This document shows, in pieces, positions 32,967 through 45,784 of a stretch of 64,000 nt of DNA. Position numbers and translations under genes: made by a program. Source of the DNA: Strigamia acuminata (lineage: Eukaryota; Arthropoda; Chilopoda; Geophilomorpha; Linotaeniidae). Each line of letters opens with the position of its first letter. Position 1 is the stretch's first letter. The stretch spans positions 4,340,001 to 4,404,000 of the forward strand of contig OX442323.1 of NCBI GenBank assembly GCA_949358305.1, written 5' to 3'. The notes below the pieces were generated by a model. It worked only from the letters and a program-made list of their open reading frames with translations, ran no database searches and was not told the origin of the DNA.

Positions 32967-33668
32967 AACTAAATTTTAAATTAGATAAACCAAACTAAAT
33001 GGCTTTTCAATTGTAGCTAGTGCCTGAGTGCTTTACTTGGTGGGTGAAACGTTTTAATGTAATTTCATTACCCTTTATTTCTGATATTACAAGATTTATA
33101 TGATTGCAGAGTATGGTGAAAAAGCCACTTTAAGGTCACACATTTGTGCTTTCCTCCAGAATGTACATCAGTGTAGACTGTGCAACTCAGCATTCAATTC
33201 AATTCAATTTCAGATGCAGCCAGTTTTCTTTTTCAACCATATTTTGGTCGTGAATGCTGTCCATTGTTGTTATTGAACGATCAAAGCCCATAACATTTTT
33301 TTCCCCTCAGCTTTACACCATCAGCAAACATCAAAACCTGTTGCCGACAACTTCTACAACATTGCCTATTTGCACAAAATTATTATTTCCACATTGAACG
33401 ATAATAATCTCTCAGAATTACCCAACAGGGTCCATTCAACATTTGCCATATGCAATGTGTATTGATGTAGATAAATTAAATGAATCAAACCGTGCATGCA
33501 TCAGTTGGGAAATTAAATGGGTCACTTAAATGTCAAATGCTTTTATACAAAATGAAACAAACCATTGCTCATCTGCCACAACTTTATGATATTAAAGTGC
33601 TCAAAGAGCAATACACATTAGTAACAAAAAGTGCAAACAACGCCTCAAAAAATTAATAACACAATCTA
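32967..33668. other. Unannotated stretch
   Basis: No supported feature. Confidence 0.4.
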
Positions 33669-34575
33669 CCGTATTTCTTCGCTTCTAAAAGTTGAACCAC
33701 AAGGAAGCGGGTAAAATTAAAAAGCTTGCTTTTACTTGAAAAAGCGGCTAAAAACTCGCCCGCTTAAACAAACACAAGCTTGCGTTTTTATTCAAAGCTT
33801 TGTTTTGAAGGGAGTTTGTACTCACCCGCTCCGATCAAACTGAGTTTGATTTACCAGCTTCAAGCTTGCTGGTATTTTGGTCGTGTGACTTTGACAGCCA
33901 ATCAGAATCTTGAGAAATTTCTTGGAGGAAATTTTGGCCGGAATTTCTGGCTTACCTATACTCGAGCTGCACTCAAAAAGGCACCTCACAGTGTGTACTC
34001 CCATTGGTCGAGCCAGTTTACTGGTGTAGTGATCCGGAAAAGTAGACCCAAACGCCAGAAATGCATTACAATGTACAGACATTGCAATCGATTGCCTAGG
34101 CAACGGCCTAAAATTCAAACTTCCAGACGATGTAAGCAATAAACACAACAAACATGAGTTTGACATTTTTTAATGTGTAAAACTTCATTTTAATGATGGA
34201 AATAACATTTTTTATTAAATAAAATCAAAATAACATAAACTAAATTAGTTGTAACAATCACAACAATAAATAAAAAACAACACTACTTCTTCGAGAAGTA
34301 GTATACAGTCTGAAGTTAGTAGTAAACTGGCTCGACCAACGGGAGTACAAATTGTGAGGTGCCTTTTTGAGTGCAACTCGAGTATTGGTAGCTTGGGTTT
34401 GTCAGTTAAGCTGGTAAGCCAAAAGCGGGTCAAGTGAGTTTGTAAATGACTCCCTCTTTAAACTTGTACTAGCAAGCTTTGGAATTTTACCCGCCCCCTT
34501 GCGTTTCCACCTTTAGACACATTTTTTTAAATGGGAGGTGCGCCTTACAATCGAAGCGTCTTATAATGTAAAACG
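33669..34575. repeat. Composite element: family N-like outer ends, inner GCGGGTAAAATT inverted repeat, nested family G
   Basis: TA-CCGTATTTCTTCGCTTCTAA opens the unit and CGAAGCGTCTTATAATG lies near its right edge. Within it, TCTAAAAGTTGAACC...GCGGGTAAAATT at 33685 is inverted at about 34485-34518. A family G element interrupts it. The 114- and 120-codon ORFs here are repeat-derived. Confidence 0.65.
33956..34387. mobile_element. Family G MITE, full length
   Basis: About 70-bp inverted ends: CTATACTCGAGCTGCACTC at the left and its inverse ending GAGTATTG. GCACTCAAAAAGGCACCTCA and CATTGGTCGAGCCAGTTTACT are mirrored. Confidence 0.8.
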
Positions 34576-35760
34576 CACATTAAATAATAATAAATAAATC
34601 AAACATTTTTAGTATTATCTGTTTTTGTATTCAGTATCCACCTCTGCCTTGTGTATGACCAGTCACGATCGATCACAATACTGCAATGCTTTCTGGGTAC
34701 TCAGAATTTGTCCATCCACGGAAACGATTAAATTTCTCCGTGCATCATCACTGCCGGAAAGAATAGAATTCCGATTGCCAGAAAGTTTCCGTACATGAGC
34801 AATCAGTGTGTGTGGTACCACATCATCCTGAATTTTGTGTCAGCGTCTGCTAGTAAAATCCTTTCATTTTAATTAAAATGAATAGAAATTTTGTTTTACC
34901 CGTATTATAATTTTTTTCTCCCACCAAAAAATAATATCCATTTTTGACTCCCCCTTTTGTGGAGTTTAAATTCCTTCTGCCTGCATGGATTTCATAAAAG
35001 TTAAAAGTGATAAGAATGAAAGAAATCTTGCGGTATGAGTTTTCAACATTTTAGAATTTTCCTCTTCTTTTTTTTTTATTCTTTCTAAGTGTCTGATGTT
35101 TGAGACATGTCATCTGGAGGAATAGAAGATTGCCTCAATAGAAAAGGAAAAAGGCTGTTTGACATGCATGGAAAATTTTTATGAAGGAAAAAGAGATGAG
35201 TGAGGCAGGAGCAAAATGTTTTTCTTTTCATATAAAATGAGTGCTAGAAATTTTTTTATATGTCAAGTTGGCCTCTAGCATGGCTTCCAACCAAGTTTAC
35301 AACTTTAAAAGAACAAAGAAAGAAAGAAATGTAGAGTTGGGAGTATATTAGATGGACATGGGATTTAAGGATCCGCAAAGAAAGTGGATGTATGTAGCAT
35401 GTGACCGTAATGCTTTTATGCGCTCCTAGTTGTTTCTTTAGTTGTGCAGAAACAAAACAGATCCGTAACTTTAAAATTATGTATACGTCTTCTGGGCATA
35501 TCTTTGCAGGGTGCATCTACCCAATTGGCTAATGGCACTGTATGTAACCCAAGGATCTGAGTGGACATTATCATAATGTACAATGACATTATAATAAAAA
35601 TCAATCTGCTTATGTAAACAAGACCGGTGAGAGAAAAGCCGGTACAAATCATCTGGATGTTAAATAAATATTTTCTTTTCTTATTCCATGTTTCATTTGT
35701 ATACCAGGAAGGTCATACACATACTGTGTGTATATAAATATATACGATGTATATGTAAAC
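34576..35760. other. Unannotated stretch
   Basis: Two overlapping minus-strand frames at 35256-35652 look unsupported; I see no repeat. Confidence 0.35.
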
Positions 35761-35828
35761 ACCATATTTTACCGAATAAGAGTCGCACTTGAATTGTAGC
35801 CGCCCTTGAATAGTAGCCACGGCTGACA
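35761..35828. repeat. Family B left-end fragment
   Basis: CCATATTTTACCGAATAAGAG, AATTGTAGCCGCCC and GTAGCCACGGCTGA in the family order. Confidence 0.65.
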
Positions 35829-35921
35829 AACTTTACTCTGGAACCCAAATAATTAGATATTACATGACATATGACATCACAACTTTATTCATCAATGTTA
35901 CTGCCTGCGTGAAGACAGTGG

Positions 35922-35980
35922 TGGCCCAGTGGTCAAGGCAATGGACTAGGAATCTATCCACACAGGTTCCTGTTGTCTGT
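35922..35980 (+). pseudogene. tRNA-like sequence (degenerate, or SINE head)
   Basis: TGGCCCAGTGGTCAAGGC is a good A box and D arm of the tRNA-Ser/Leu style. ATGGA-CTAGGAA-TCTAT forms an anticodon arm with AGG in the loop. The B box region GGTTCCTGTTG departs from GGTTCGANNCC, and there is no long variable arm. AGACA/TGTCT may close the acceptor. Probably a tRNA pseudogene or tRNA-derived retroposon. Confidence 0.3.
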
Positions 35981-37458
35981 GAAAGTTTTTACTTTTATTT
36001 TTAATTTATTTTTAGCAGTAATGTCAATGTTTGTTATTTTATATTTGTTTTAAGAAAATTTTAATTTAATTAATTTTAATTTTTTAACAAATATAAAATA
36101 CCACTGTACCATAAGACATATTTAAAGAGATTTCAGCAAGCCAACAGCATGCAAAAATGTCTTTAAACTCTTTCCTCCTAAATCTAACTCTTGCAGACAT
36201 GTCTAATTGAAAACAGCTTAAGAAGGTTCACTCGAGCCTCAACCTGAAAGGTTAAACAACCAATTTTGAGATTATACAAAATGGCAAAAGAGCACCACTA
36301 AACATTTGAAAAATTCAAAAGCCCAACTGCTTACCTAACAAAACAAACAAAAAACTAATGAGAAATTTAACCGGCAGAAAGACTACAAAGAAAATCATTT
36401 GACTTTGCATTTTGTTTATTCTGCATAATGCAATTCCTGCACCACCAAAAAAAAAAAAAAAAAAAAAAACTCTTGTTAAAAAAGTCTTAAAGCAAATCTA
36501 CTCAAACTTAAAAGAATCGTGTGGGAGAACGCTACTCGTGTTTTCTTAGCAATCCCTCCTTTATTGCGCTGCTTTTTTGTAAATGCGAGTTGTGCTGTTG
36601 AAGGAAGCGTTTAGAATGCAAAAGGCATCGTCGGTTCTAATCCCTTGTGGCAATCAGGTGCAAAGGCCTTTGCACAAAGTAGGGAATAGTGTTCATTTCC
36701 TGCTCAAGAAATTGCTGGCGAAGAGGTGAAACTAATTACAAGACACGAAATTTAAAGTGGAAATGGCGCGCGCGCTTTTGGTTGATTTGCGGTGCTGAAA
36801 CTTTTTCTTGGCGGTTTTGAGGCCAACTTGCAAATTGCCTAATTAAACCAGTGCGCCCACTAGGTAAAAATGACTTCTCCCTCGTACTCCGACGCATTTA
36901 GGCATATTCCACATTCCATAGCTGCAATGCAGCCTCTGCGGTTAATGTTGTATTGCCAACATTTCACTTTGCGGTTCACTCGTACGGGCAAATCAAAAAA
37001 CCAATTTCAAACGCGCTTAATAAATGAAAGAACGCTCTACGCATTGGAGATTGTCATCTGGGTGCCCCAATTCTGCCTTCAAACAAATCTAAATAGAAAA
37101 TAAAAAAGATTTCGCAATGAGAAGAGGTTTCGGAGGTTTTGGCTTACGAGGTTTCTGTTTCTGTGGTTTTGGGTTTCTATGAATAGCAAAAACAGAAGAC
37201 GAAATGATGTATGCCTGAGATTGCTTGTGCGTTTGTTTATAGTTTGGTTTTTGGCTTTTACAAGTAAACAGCAATTAAAATGCATTTTTCATTTCTTTTT
37301 CGGGCGTTCACAAGGTCTTTAGGCAATTTTAATTGTTTTTTTACACACTAACATCAGGTGGTAACAAAATGAATCTTTTTGCATATTAATGTGTTATTAT
37401 TAAAGTTTTTATTAATGTTATGTTTCATTTTTCGGAGATCAATTAAGAAATAAAAGTA
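35981..37458. other. Unannotated stretch with a poly(A) run
   Basis: 23 A at 36447-36469. A 77-codon frame at 36870-37103 sits in slightly less A+T-rich DNA but has no family likeness. Confidence 0.35.
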
Positions 37459-37740
37459 CCGTATTTTACCGATTAAGAGTCGCCCTCGAATAGAGCCGCG
37501 GCTGAGACACCATGAATGTGGTATTCTGTATTTATGGAAACATCGAGAATTAACAACTATAAATCAATCTCGGGGAACAAAAAGGCCAACAAGTGTCGCC
37601 AATGATTATTTAGTCTACATATGTAGTGTCATGTAACCATGTCCACCCCATGTACAGTTTTAATCCCCAGTCCGAATAAAGCCACCCATAGAGTAAGACG
37701 TGCTCTGAGTCTCTCACTTCAAGACGTAACAACATCACTA
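37459..37740 (+). repeat. Family B left end (37459-37535) followed by family M copy 2 (37583-37740)
   Basis: CCGTATTTTACCGATTAAGAG and GCCGCGGCTGAGACAC begin the segment. Then CGCCAATGATTATTTAG ... CCGAATAAAGCCACCCATAG ... AACATCACTAAC matches 26431-26575. Both family M copies follow a GGTATTCTGTA motif, so B and M may travel together. Confidence 0.65.
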
Positions 37741-39695
37741 ACCAACGTAACCGTGAATGTAATAGCGATGTTCAAGCTGTATTGGGTGCAGTCAAGGTTG
37801 AAGCCTGAAGTGACTTAACTGACTTTACATTTTGCATCATGATTAATGTGAATCGTTTGGTAAAACTGCTTATCTTCAACGTTTCTTGAGTTTTTGACTT
37901 AAGCAGTGCAGCAAATCTGAGGGACAGCTTGAAATGTTTACTCACACACATTAATTGCAAAATATACAGCACCATATCTCCAAACAATGCACTCAGTTGG
38001 AAGTAATAGCCATTAATAATCTCATTAAGTGCCTGACTTTTGAGCTATGAGCCAAATGGTTATCTCTTTCCAACAGAAGTTTAATAAAACACCAACCTTG
38101 GATCTACCACAACTGACAAGAAAAACAAGAAAACCATCAAAAATCAGAATATCTTCTTCTGACTAGATACAATTTTTTTCAAATCCCATCTCTTCAATTT
38201 CTTGCTGAGTCAGTGGTGAAAATTCATTTCCAAGAACTTGTAACACAATAAATGGCCTTCAACAAGAAAAAAACTTGTATATAACATTTTTTTTCTCCAT
38301 CTGTGAGTTTATCAACTGTAAAAATTACCCACAAACCTTTCCTTTTCATTTTATATTCCCATACTCTAATATTGGCATTCCTTGCGAGCCGCTTGCCAAT
38401 ATAAAATTGCATGCAAGTCATTCATAAGTAATTTCAATTGCACCATGGCCGTGCTTTATTCAGCCAGTAACAGTTGCCTTCCATTTTTTTTATACTTTCA
38501 TAGTCTATAATGCTACTTGTAAATTTCCACTACCATCGGTAAAGCAGATTCAAATATAAAAACATTTTTCCACTTTTCTCACCATAAATGCATTTATTTA
38601 TTGAACTCAAAGGGGGGAGTAAGGGTATTTGACCCTATAAAAACATGCACTGATATTTTATATCCCGGAAAATTAATATAAAACGAAATAATCAACAAAA
38701 ATCATTTCATTCCACCTGCATGCAATATTCTATTGCTTTGCCTTCTAATACATTTATTCCAACATGGAGATCCTGCACAAAAAATATTGACATAATTTTT
38801 ATCATTTCCCATAACTTCAAATTTAAAGTTGCAACGTCAATGCATTCTTATTGCATTTTTTTTTTGAAAATATTACAATTTATTTGTAAAAGTTAAAAAA
38901 AAAATCAATTAAGTTAGAAAAACAGCAGCTGCGTGGCGTGGCGACGATTTCAAAGGATCACTAGCCCATCTAATCGAAAAGCTCCTCCTGTAGTTCACAA
39001 TCAAATTGAATTGAAAGCCATTAACCGTTGCGAACACTTGAATGCTCTTTGATGTTTGTCTGCTGATTGAACCACTCTTTTTTTGTCCTCACTTACTCCT
39101 TAGATATTCCCTGGGATTGCACTAATTTCTGTCCAAGTATGCAACTATGCGACTACCCTTACGTGTAGAAATTCACGTGACGGAGTTTAATAATTTTGCT
39201 AACCTTATTAAGGGGTCGAAATGACGCACTTATTTCCTAGCCAGTAGTTGTACAGTGACTCAAAAAATTCTTCACATGTTTATAGTAGTATCGTTAATTG
39301 GCAAAAAAAAGATTTATAATTTCTCAGAAAGAAAATATTTTAAATTTTAACACAAATAGCTCATGATCTTTCAGAAAAAGTAAATAATTTTTAAAAATTT
39401 CAAAAAACAAAAAAGATATGACCGAAAAAGCATCGTTCTTTCATGTGAACAATTTTTTGAGTCACTGCAACACCATCGCCATTGATGCGAGTTTGTATTA
39501 TATCGAGGCAACTGTATTTCCGCAAATAATGACCGCGGCTAATATTCATGGGCGATGTAACTCTCGGGCACCGAACTTTGACCCCTGCCCTAAGTCGACT
39601 TCCCTACCGTAAGGTGCACCCCGTTACCGTAAGAGGTTTATGGATTAGCTCCCGTAAACCTCTATTGTTCGCCATTTTGTTTTATCTGAAATAAA
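37741..39695. other. Long unannotated stretch
   Basis: A+T-rich; no repeat copy or supported exon seen. Confidence 0.4.
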
Positions 39696-39800
39696 CTATA
39701 CTCTGGCCAACTGCAACTTGGGTCTATTTCCCATTGGATGAGCCTCATTACTCCTAACTGTGGTCTGTGTGCTGCCACCAGGAAGAATAGTTCAGTTTGA
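39696..39800. repeat. Family G fragment
   Basis: CTATACTCTGGCCAACTGC, CCCATTGGATGAGCC, and TGTGCTGCCACCAGGAAGAA as at 10.86 kb. Confidence 0.6.
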
Positions 39801-41406
39801 TTTTAAATTTGTTTCATAATTTTAATCATTGAAATGATGTAATATTGTTTGTATTTGTAACGTTGCACAAGCAACTTGAATAAATGATTTAAGCTCAAAA
39901 ACTAGTTTAAACGAAGGATGGAGTCGGATTCAGTTCGAAGTGTTGGTCGACTCAGAAAAACCGTACAGTCAATGTTACATTTGAAAGAACAGTAAATTTC
40001 ATTCTATTGTTTGAGTATATAAAGACAAGGGATTAAGATAATCCCCAATTTCTTAGAATACATTAATCCGGGTCACAAGTGAGTTTTTCACTTGCGCCAC
40101 GGTGGTCAAAACACAAAACTAATTTAATTCATTTTGGAAACCACCAGTTTCCACAGTATTATCTAAGAAAATGTATCTTTGAAAAAAAAATCATAATTTG
40201 TATAATATTTAAAGATTCGGGGATTCGAAAGCGCATATCAGAGATTTAGTTGGATGTCGGACCCCTCGGCACACACACGTTATTACAATTTTTAATAACC
40301 TTCAACCAAAATTCCCTGCATGCCGTATGTGCAACTGCAAGTACAAAATTAAACTTTAAAAAATCTGCAGGAAATTGTCACACATCTCCGAGGAGCCGTC
40401 GCTCACTTGTACTTCTAGAAATACGCTATGCATTAAATTTTTAATTATTGCTTAAATTATTTATCATTCCCGTCCAAACCCAGCAACTAGTGTTAAAAAG
40501 TAATTACATTTTTAATGACGTTCTCTTCCTCATCCCTTAATGGACATAACATTCTTGTAGATTAACCCGTGCAAACCTCTCAACCTTTGAAAAAGCTGCA
40601 AAAGTGCAAACCAACAATTTATAGTCGAGACCCAGTTAAACAAAGGCGATACGTTTTCCTGATTAAGATGGCCTCGGATTTACCACTGAGTAATGAGTAT
40701 TACTTTCACTTGGAAACCCGTGAATAGGGTCGAGATAAGCAGCATCCAAATGGCAAATGGACAAGAGTAAAAAAGGTCATTGCAATGGCTTCTGCAAAGA
40801 AGGAGAATAAGATTGAAATTGGTCAAACCCCATTCCAATTTACACTTAACGTAGAGGTGCAGGACCTCTATGCTTGGGCTTGCTGCTAATTTATGGTTAT
40901 AATTACACCTTAGAGCAGAATTTATTGAACCATTACTAAAGTTACCAAAACATAAAGTTGAAAGATCAGTCTGCAATGGCAGCTACTGACCTTACCGCCG
41001 CTTTATTTTGCCGTTGTTATACTTAATGTAAACTATACTCGTGGTTTCAAATAACTTATGACAAACTTCTATTCGTTCGGCTCAGCGGTAAAAATAACTG
41101 ATCACATGATCCTTCTCAACCAATAAGGACGAGCTGGAAGCAAAACTGGGTTCAAAACTATTCACTTGGATGGAGTTGTGTTGACGAACGGAGGACTTGC
41201 TCTGAGCGTGGCAAAAGTTAAACTGTATTTTATTTACACTTCAGGTCTACAAAGTAATATGGTTCTGGTTTATGTAATGAATTGACATCTGGATGGCTGT
41301 CCAGTGTCCGTCATCGTGGTGATCATCGTGTGTGGGCAAATCGTCCCCCCACTAGGTTGGGCGTCATGATGGCGCCCTTAGTGTGGTCAACTCGTCCCTC
41401 ACAGTA
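39801..41406. other. Long unannotated stretch
   Basis: A 98-codon minus-strand frame at 40680-40976 has a hydrophobic part but no splice or family support. Confidence 0.35.
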
Positions 41407-41515
41407 CACGGATCTAGATCCGTGAACGGAATTCAGTGTTCACACCATTCTTGGATCTAGATCCGCAGCTTTGAATGAGATCCAAAAGCTTGGTGTGAAC
41501 GTGGTATTACAAGCT
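41407..41515. repeat. Perfect 18-bp palindrome and adjoining GTTCACACCA hairpin
   Basis: 41407-41424 is CACGGATCTAGATCCGTG. About 41438-41507 has arms GTTCACACCATTCTTGGATC and GATCCAAAAGCTTGGTGTGAAC. It looks like a small MITE loosely related in wording to family C. Confidence 0.6.
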
Positions 41516-42548
41516 AAGAAATACTAAACTTTTTATTTGTGCATTTGTAGCAATTACATAATGGCTGCAAACAGGTGAATAGTCAACGGAAATTATTATG
41601 AGTTTTCTGAAACAAAGTGTAGGTTAAAGCACAATATTATTCTAAACATAATTCTAAAAAAAAAAACATCGGTCACTGACCTCTCCAACCGTTAAATCTT
41701 CATCAACTGGCGCAGTTTGCACCAAGTAAACCGCATTACTCAGCATTTCAGAGTAAATTAGAGACTAAACTTGCAATTAGAAGCAATGAAATGCATTTAG
41801 TATCCACTAAATCACTTGAATGCAGCTCATTTAAACAAGTACACTCACGACAAGAAACTTTCCTGATCTAGAATTATTTGTCCCCAACAGGACTCATTAA
41901 ATGCTTCACACAAGATCAACCAATTGAAGAATTTTTTCTTCAGCTCCTAAGGGAGAGTTGTCATTTCATTTCCCCCTTATTGTGGAACAATACAGGCGCC
42001 ACAAGTCCACAACACCTCCAGACACCATCTGACCTAATCGTGTCTGCGAGGTAAACGAAGCAAATGATCAGTTGTTGATTGACCAATTACTTGCTCCTAT
42101 CGGTTTGTGATCAATCTATTAACAGCTGGTGTGCTGGATTGAATATTTTTCAACTCAACACAGTCGTGACCACAAACTCTGAATGCCAGCCCAATCAATT
42201 TGTCTCAAAATCAGTTGTAATCGACCAAAAGGGCAGATTTCACATCAAATCGGGGTTCAGTGAACCAAAAACCGAAAAGCTTTTCCACTCTCAGTCCCAG
42301 GTCAATCTTCAAATTGCCTATTCAAACAGAAGAATGATTTATAACCTCTATTAATAATGCACTCCTCAATTGCGCGTCATCAAATATGCAAATTCAATAT
42401 TTAGGAATTATTTTCAAGAACTCAACTTTCCATACATTTTTTACTGAAAAGAAATGCCGAGTTGACAGCACATCCTTGCATTCTCTTTTTATTGATTAGG
42501 AGCTAGTATTCCACTCCGATACCTTTTCCTCGACTCGGCTGGACAACG
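41516..42548. other. Unannotated stretch
   Basis: A 91-codon frame at 42079-42354 is unsupported. Confidence 0.35.
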
Positions 42549-43211
42549 CCCATATGGTTCAAAAATACATTGAAATTATATTGCAATGTATTTTGCATTT
42601 TGTAATACATTTTTTTGCACGCTATTGGTTTGCAAATGATAATACCGTATTCCTTTGATTAAGAACCGCGGCTGAGGGTGCAAAAATACCGTATTATTGC
42701 GACAATAAGGTATTTTTTTGTATTCAACTTAACGAACGTTGAATGTACACTACGTTCATTCCATTATACAGGGTGTTCTAAAAGTATGGTTCCCTCTAAA
42801 TATTTCCTGAGCAATTGCATCTAGGCCAACTTTGATGAAGCGACCATATAGGAAGTTGGGTGAGAGCAATCCAATGACGTCATCAAATTTTACCTTGGAG
42901 GTCATTTTCAAGGTCATTCACTTGCTAACTTTTAAACCGTTCAAGATACAGCAAAATTTCCAATTACAAAGTTGTAGAGCACCATCAAATTAGTACTATT
43001 CAACTTATCTTAGTCATCTTAAGTTAAATGTTTTCTTTTCATGTGACTTGGGGAGCCACACATAACAATTCTTTAGTCTTTTGACCAGATAAGAACTGAG
43101 AAGTTTGTAAAGAGAGAAATGAAGACTTAGCCAACAATACGGTATTTGTCAAATATGAATGCGTTTAAGTGAAAAGCAATATACTGCAAAATACATTTTT
43201 GAACCATATGG
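42549..43211. mobile_element. Family D element with nested family B (42645-42725) and family H (42769-43034)
   Basis: Outer ends CCCATATGGTTCAAAAATAC at 42549 and the inverse AAATACATTTTTGAACCATATGGG ending about 43211 (family D). Inside, TA-CCGTATTCCTTTGATTAAG is family B and TA-CAGGGTGTTCTAAAAGTAT is family H; neither shows its right end. Confidence 0.75.
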
Positions 43212-44115
43212 GACAACCCATTATTAATTCAATTTTTTGAGCTACAACACCTTCAAAATGTCTCGATGGCGTGTTATGAGCATCTCAGGTTGATGTACAG
43301 TGTCCACCTAATTATGAGCAACAAGGGTCCGGAGGGAAATTCGTGCGTTCATATATAATCAAGCAGATTACCAAGGATCAGTACCTGCATCCCCCAACCC
43401 TTCTTCACATCCCTCTTCCTCCACCTAGTTAATATCAGTCCACGCTGGAGGGCCATCGTCCAATTTAGTTGGTTGCACGTGCCTGAAATGGAGCCAGCTA
43501 ACTTGCTAGATATCATCTTGTTCAATATTATTTTTTTACGATTTATTTACACATTGCAGCAATTTCTTTTTCTTTTTTCACTTTCAAACTTTTACGAGTT
43601 TGCTTATTCCACGCTGTAAATGGCTCGATGCTTTTATTTAATTGGAATTTCAACACGCAGACTGGAATAGCGGCAAATCTATCCATGAATAAATGCCAAT
43701 GTTTTTTCTCCATTCACTTTCAAGGCCGATTTCACACATCGCTGAATTTTCTGGCCGGGAAAGCAAACTCAGAAGAAAAAAAACCGAAAACTGCTGTTCA
43801 ATGTACGTACTTAGACTGACCATCTGTACGCCACAAGAAAAAAAAAGACACTTCTTAAAATTTAAATTTACTGGCCAGTTTCCACCATTTAAATGTCTCA
43901 ACGACCCATTTGGCACGCGTTTTCATGGCCTGGAGGGGTAGATGCCCCTCACCAAGCAAAGAAAATATTTTTCCATCATAGTGAACCACATCCCCAGTAC
44001 AATGGATGATCGATTTAACATCGCATTTATGCAGATACATGATTAAACAACGCAATGTACATGTATGTATTTATTTGTAACGGCGACCCATCTATGGACA
44101 AAGGGCCGCAATGTA
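43212..44115. other. Unannotated stretch
   Basis: Overlapping small frames at 43628-44055 on both strands lack support. Confidence 0.35.
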
Positions 44116-44290
44116 CAGTCGAGCCTCGATATAACGAATCACAATGGACCCGAAAAATCGATTCGTTATAACGAAAGATCGTTATATCAAAATTGTTCTA
44201 TGGCCAACCAACCAACCAAGCCATTTTTAAGAATTCGTTATATATAAAAAAAATTGTTGTATCGCGGTTCGTTATAATGAGGTTCGACTG
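44116..44290. mobile_element. Family E MITE, full length
   Basis: TA-CAGTCGAGCCTCGATATAAC ... GTTATAATGAGGTTCGACTG-TA, 175 bp, pogo/Tigger-style ends with TA duplication. Confidence 0.85.
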
Positions 44291-44815
44291 TATTTTGAAT
44301 TGCATTGGGTTTCGCGAGAATGCATTTTGTAATACAAAATGCACTTCATGACAAGAGAAATTCTGATTGGCTGATCACGAAATAATAAACCACTGCGTAG
44401 TTCTTTCTCTATCTTTTTCAAACGATTTAATCATCTCACTTGACCGAGTTGAAGCTTAGCTTTCCAAGAAATATCCTCATCCCATGTTGTCTTGTATCCT
44501 TCTCTTTCCATTCCCGTGTCCATTCCTTTATGGTTTCCTAAGCCGTACCCAAATCCCTTTACATCGCTTCTTATCCTGGTTGGGCGCTGCCTTGTCAAGA
44601 GAGTTGGAGAGTTCATGCAGACACTTGGTTTTAATTCTAAGGTCATCTTTTTTAATTTTACAATCTCAGTGCCTTACCCCGGAGTTTACTCATTTAATTT
44701 TCAATTACTAACTTTGCACGGACACAGTTTTCCCGACAAGTCAAAAAATTAAATTTATACATCTTGAAAACCATCTGTGTATGCATGGCATTAGTTTTCT
44801 GGAAATCATGAAGTC
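44291..44815. other. Unannotated stretch
   Basis: 44300-44345 has GAATGCATTTTGTAATACA, a family D internal fragment. The rest shows nothing firm. Confidence 0.4.
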
Positions 44816-45194
44816 TTAAGCTAGGTTCACACTTGTGTTCACACTAGGGACAATGCAACGCAAGGAAAAATTAGTCAAACACAACACAGAGTCTGTTCAC
44901 GCTGCAGGGCGCGCAATTGACGTTGCATCTGGCCAATCAGATGGTTTCAATGAAACCTGGAATTGGATTTAGTTCTAGAAATAATTCCAAAATCCGAAAA
45001 TGGCGGCCCATTTGCATGTGGTAAAGTCTCGCCAACCGGACGTGAATCGACAAGAGCTGGAGTCGATCGTGATTGGTTGGCCGCAAGACCTTTGCTTGGC
45101 GTCAACGCCAAGAATTTTTGGACGCAAGCACTTGCGTTGCGTCAGTTTTCTTGCGTTGCATCTAGTGTGAACACAAGTGTGAACCTAGCTTTAA
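44816..45194. mobile_element. Family C MITE, copy 2
   Basis: TTAA at 44816-44819, then GCTAGGTTCACACTTGTGTT, ending GTGTGAACCTAGCT beside TTAA at 45191-45194. About 370 bp, inverted relative to 32.5 kb. The open frame at 44963-45220 is a shadow. Confidence 0.85.
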
Positions 45195-45710
45195 GTGAAA
45201 TTTCAACATTCACAATTTGATCCTAATTTCTCCTTGTATACGTTTTGGGCTAACTTCCTGAACCGCGGTGCTAGTGGGAATCAGCTTTAACCCATCACTG
45301 AGGATGCACGACTGGTCGCTATTGCGTCCATTTCCGACAATTGTGACACTGTTGGACTCATCTACGTGCTGCAGCCTTCCGAAACATCGACAACTTCTAA
45401 CCTAAGATGACCCAACCGTGCATTTGCATCGAGAACTGGCAAAACCACCATAACAAGATATTTGGAACGGCATCTAAATCAGACAAAGATGAACTTTCCA
45501 CGCGAAATATCTACAAAATGTCACGCCACCTGCATCTGTATTTCCCTAGGTGGTCCACAAACACAACTACAACCACCAGAAACAATCTAAACCAGCCAAA
45601 AATCCATACAGATAACTGCCCCTCAACCATCCACAGAAGTAAACTTTCCAAATTACATTCCTCCCATTCAATCAGCTTAAAATTCTAATTAGAAATGCTA
45701 ATTAACATAT
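45195..45710. other. Unannotated stretch
   Basis: A 93-codon frame at 45407-45688 has an ATG but is Asn/Thr/His-rich with no recognised domain; not called. Confidence 0.35.
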
Positions 45711-45784
45711 TGCCTCACATAACAGCTGGGGCGTTTAAAGATTTGTTCGGCTCGGACCCCCAGCGCCTATTTGAAGCATAACCG
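45711..45784. repeat. Family A left-half remnant bordering the satellite
   Basis: TGCCTCACATAACAGCTGGGGCG, GGCTCGGACCCCCAGCGCCTA and GCATAACCGAAAAAT follow the order of the family A copy at 49509-49615. Confidence 0.65.

Noticed and set aside
33780-34166. Opposing ORFs of 120 and 114 codons
   Set aside because: They lie across nested inverted-repeat MITEs and have no protein features.
44431-44752. Overlapping ORFs near 44.5 kb
   Set aside because: Opposing frames with no splice support or recognised family.
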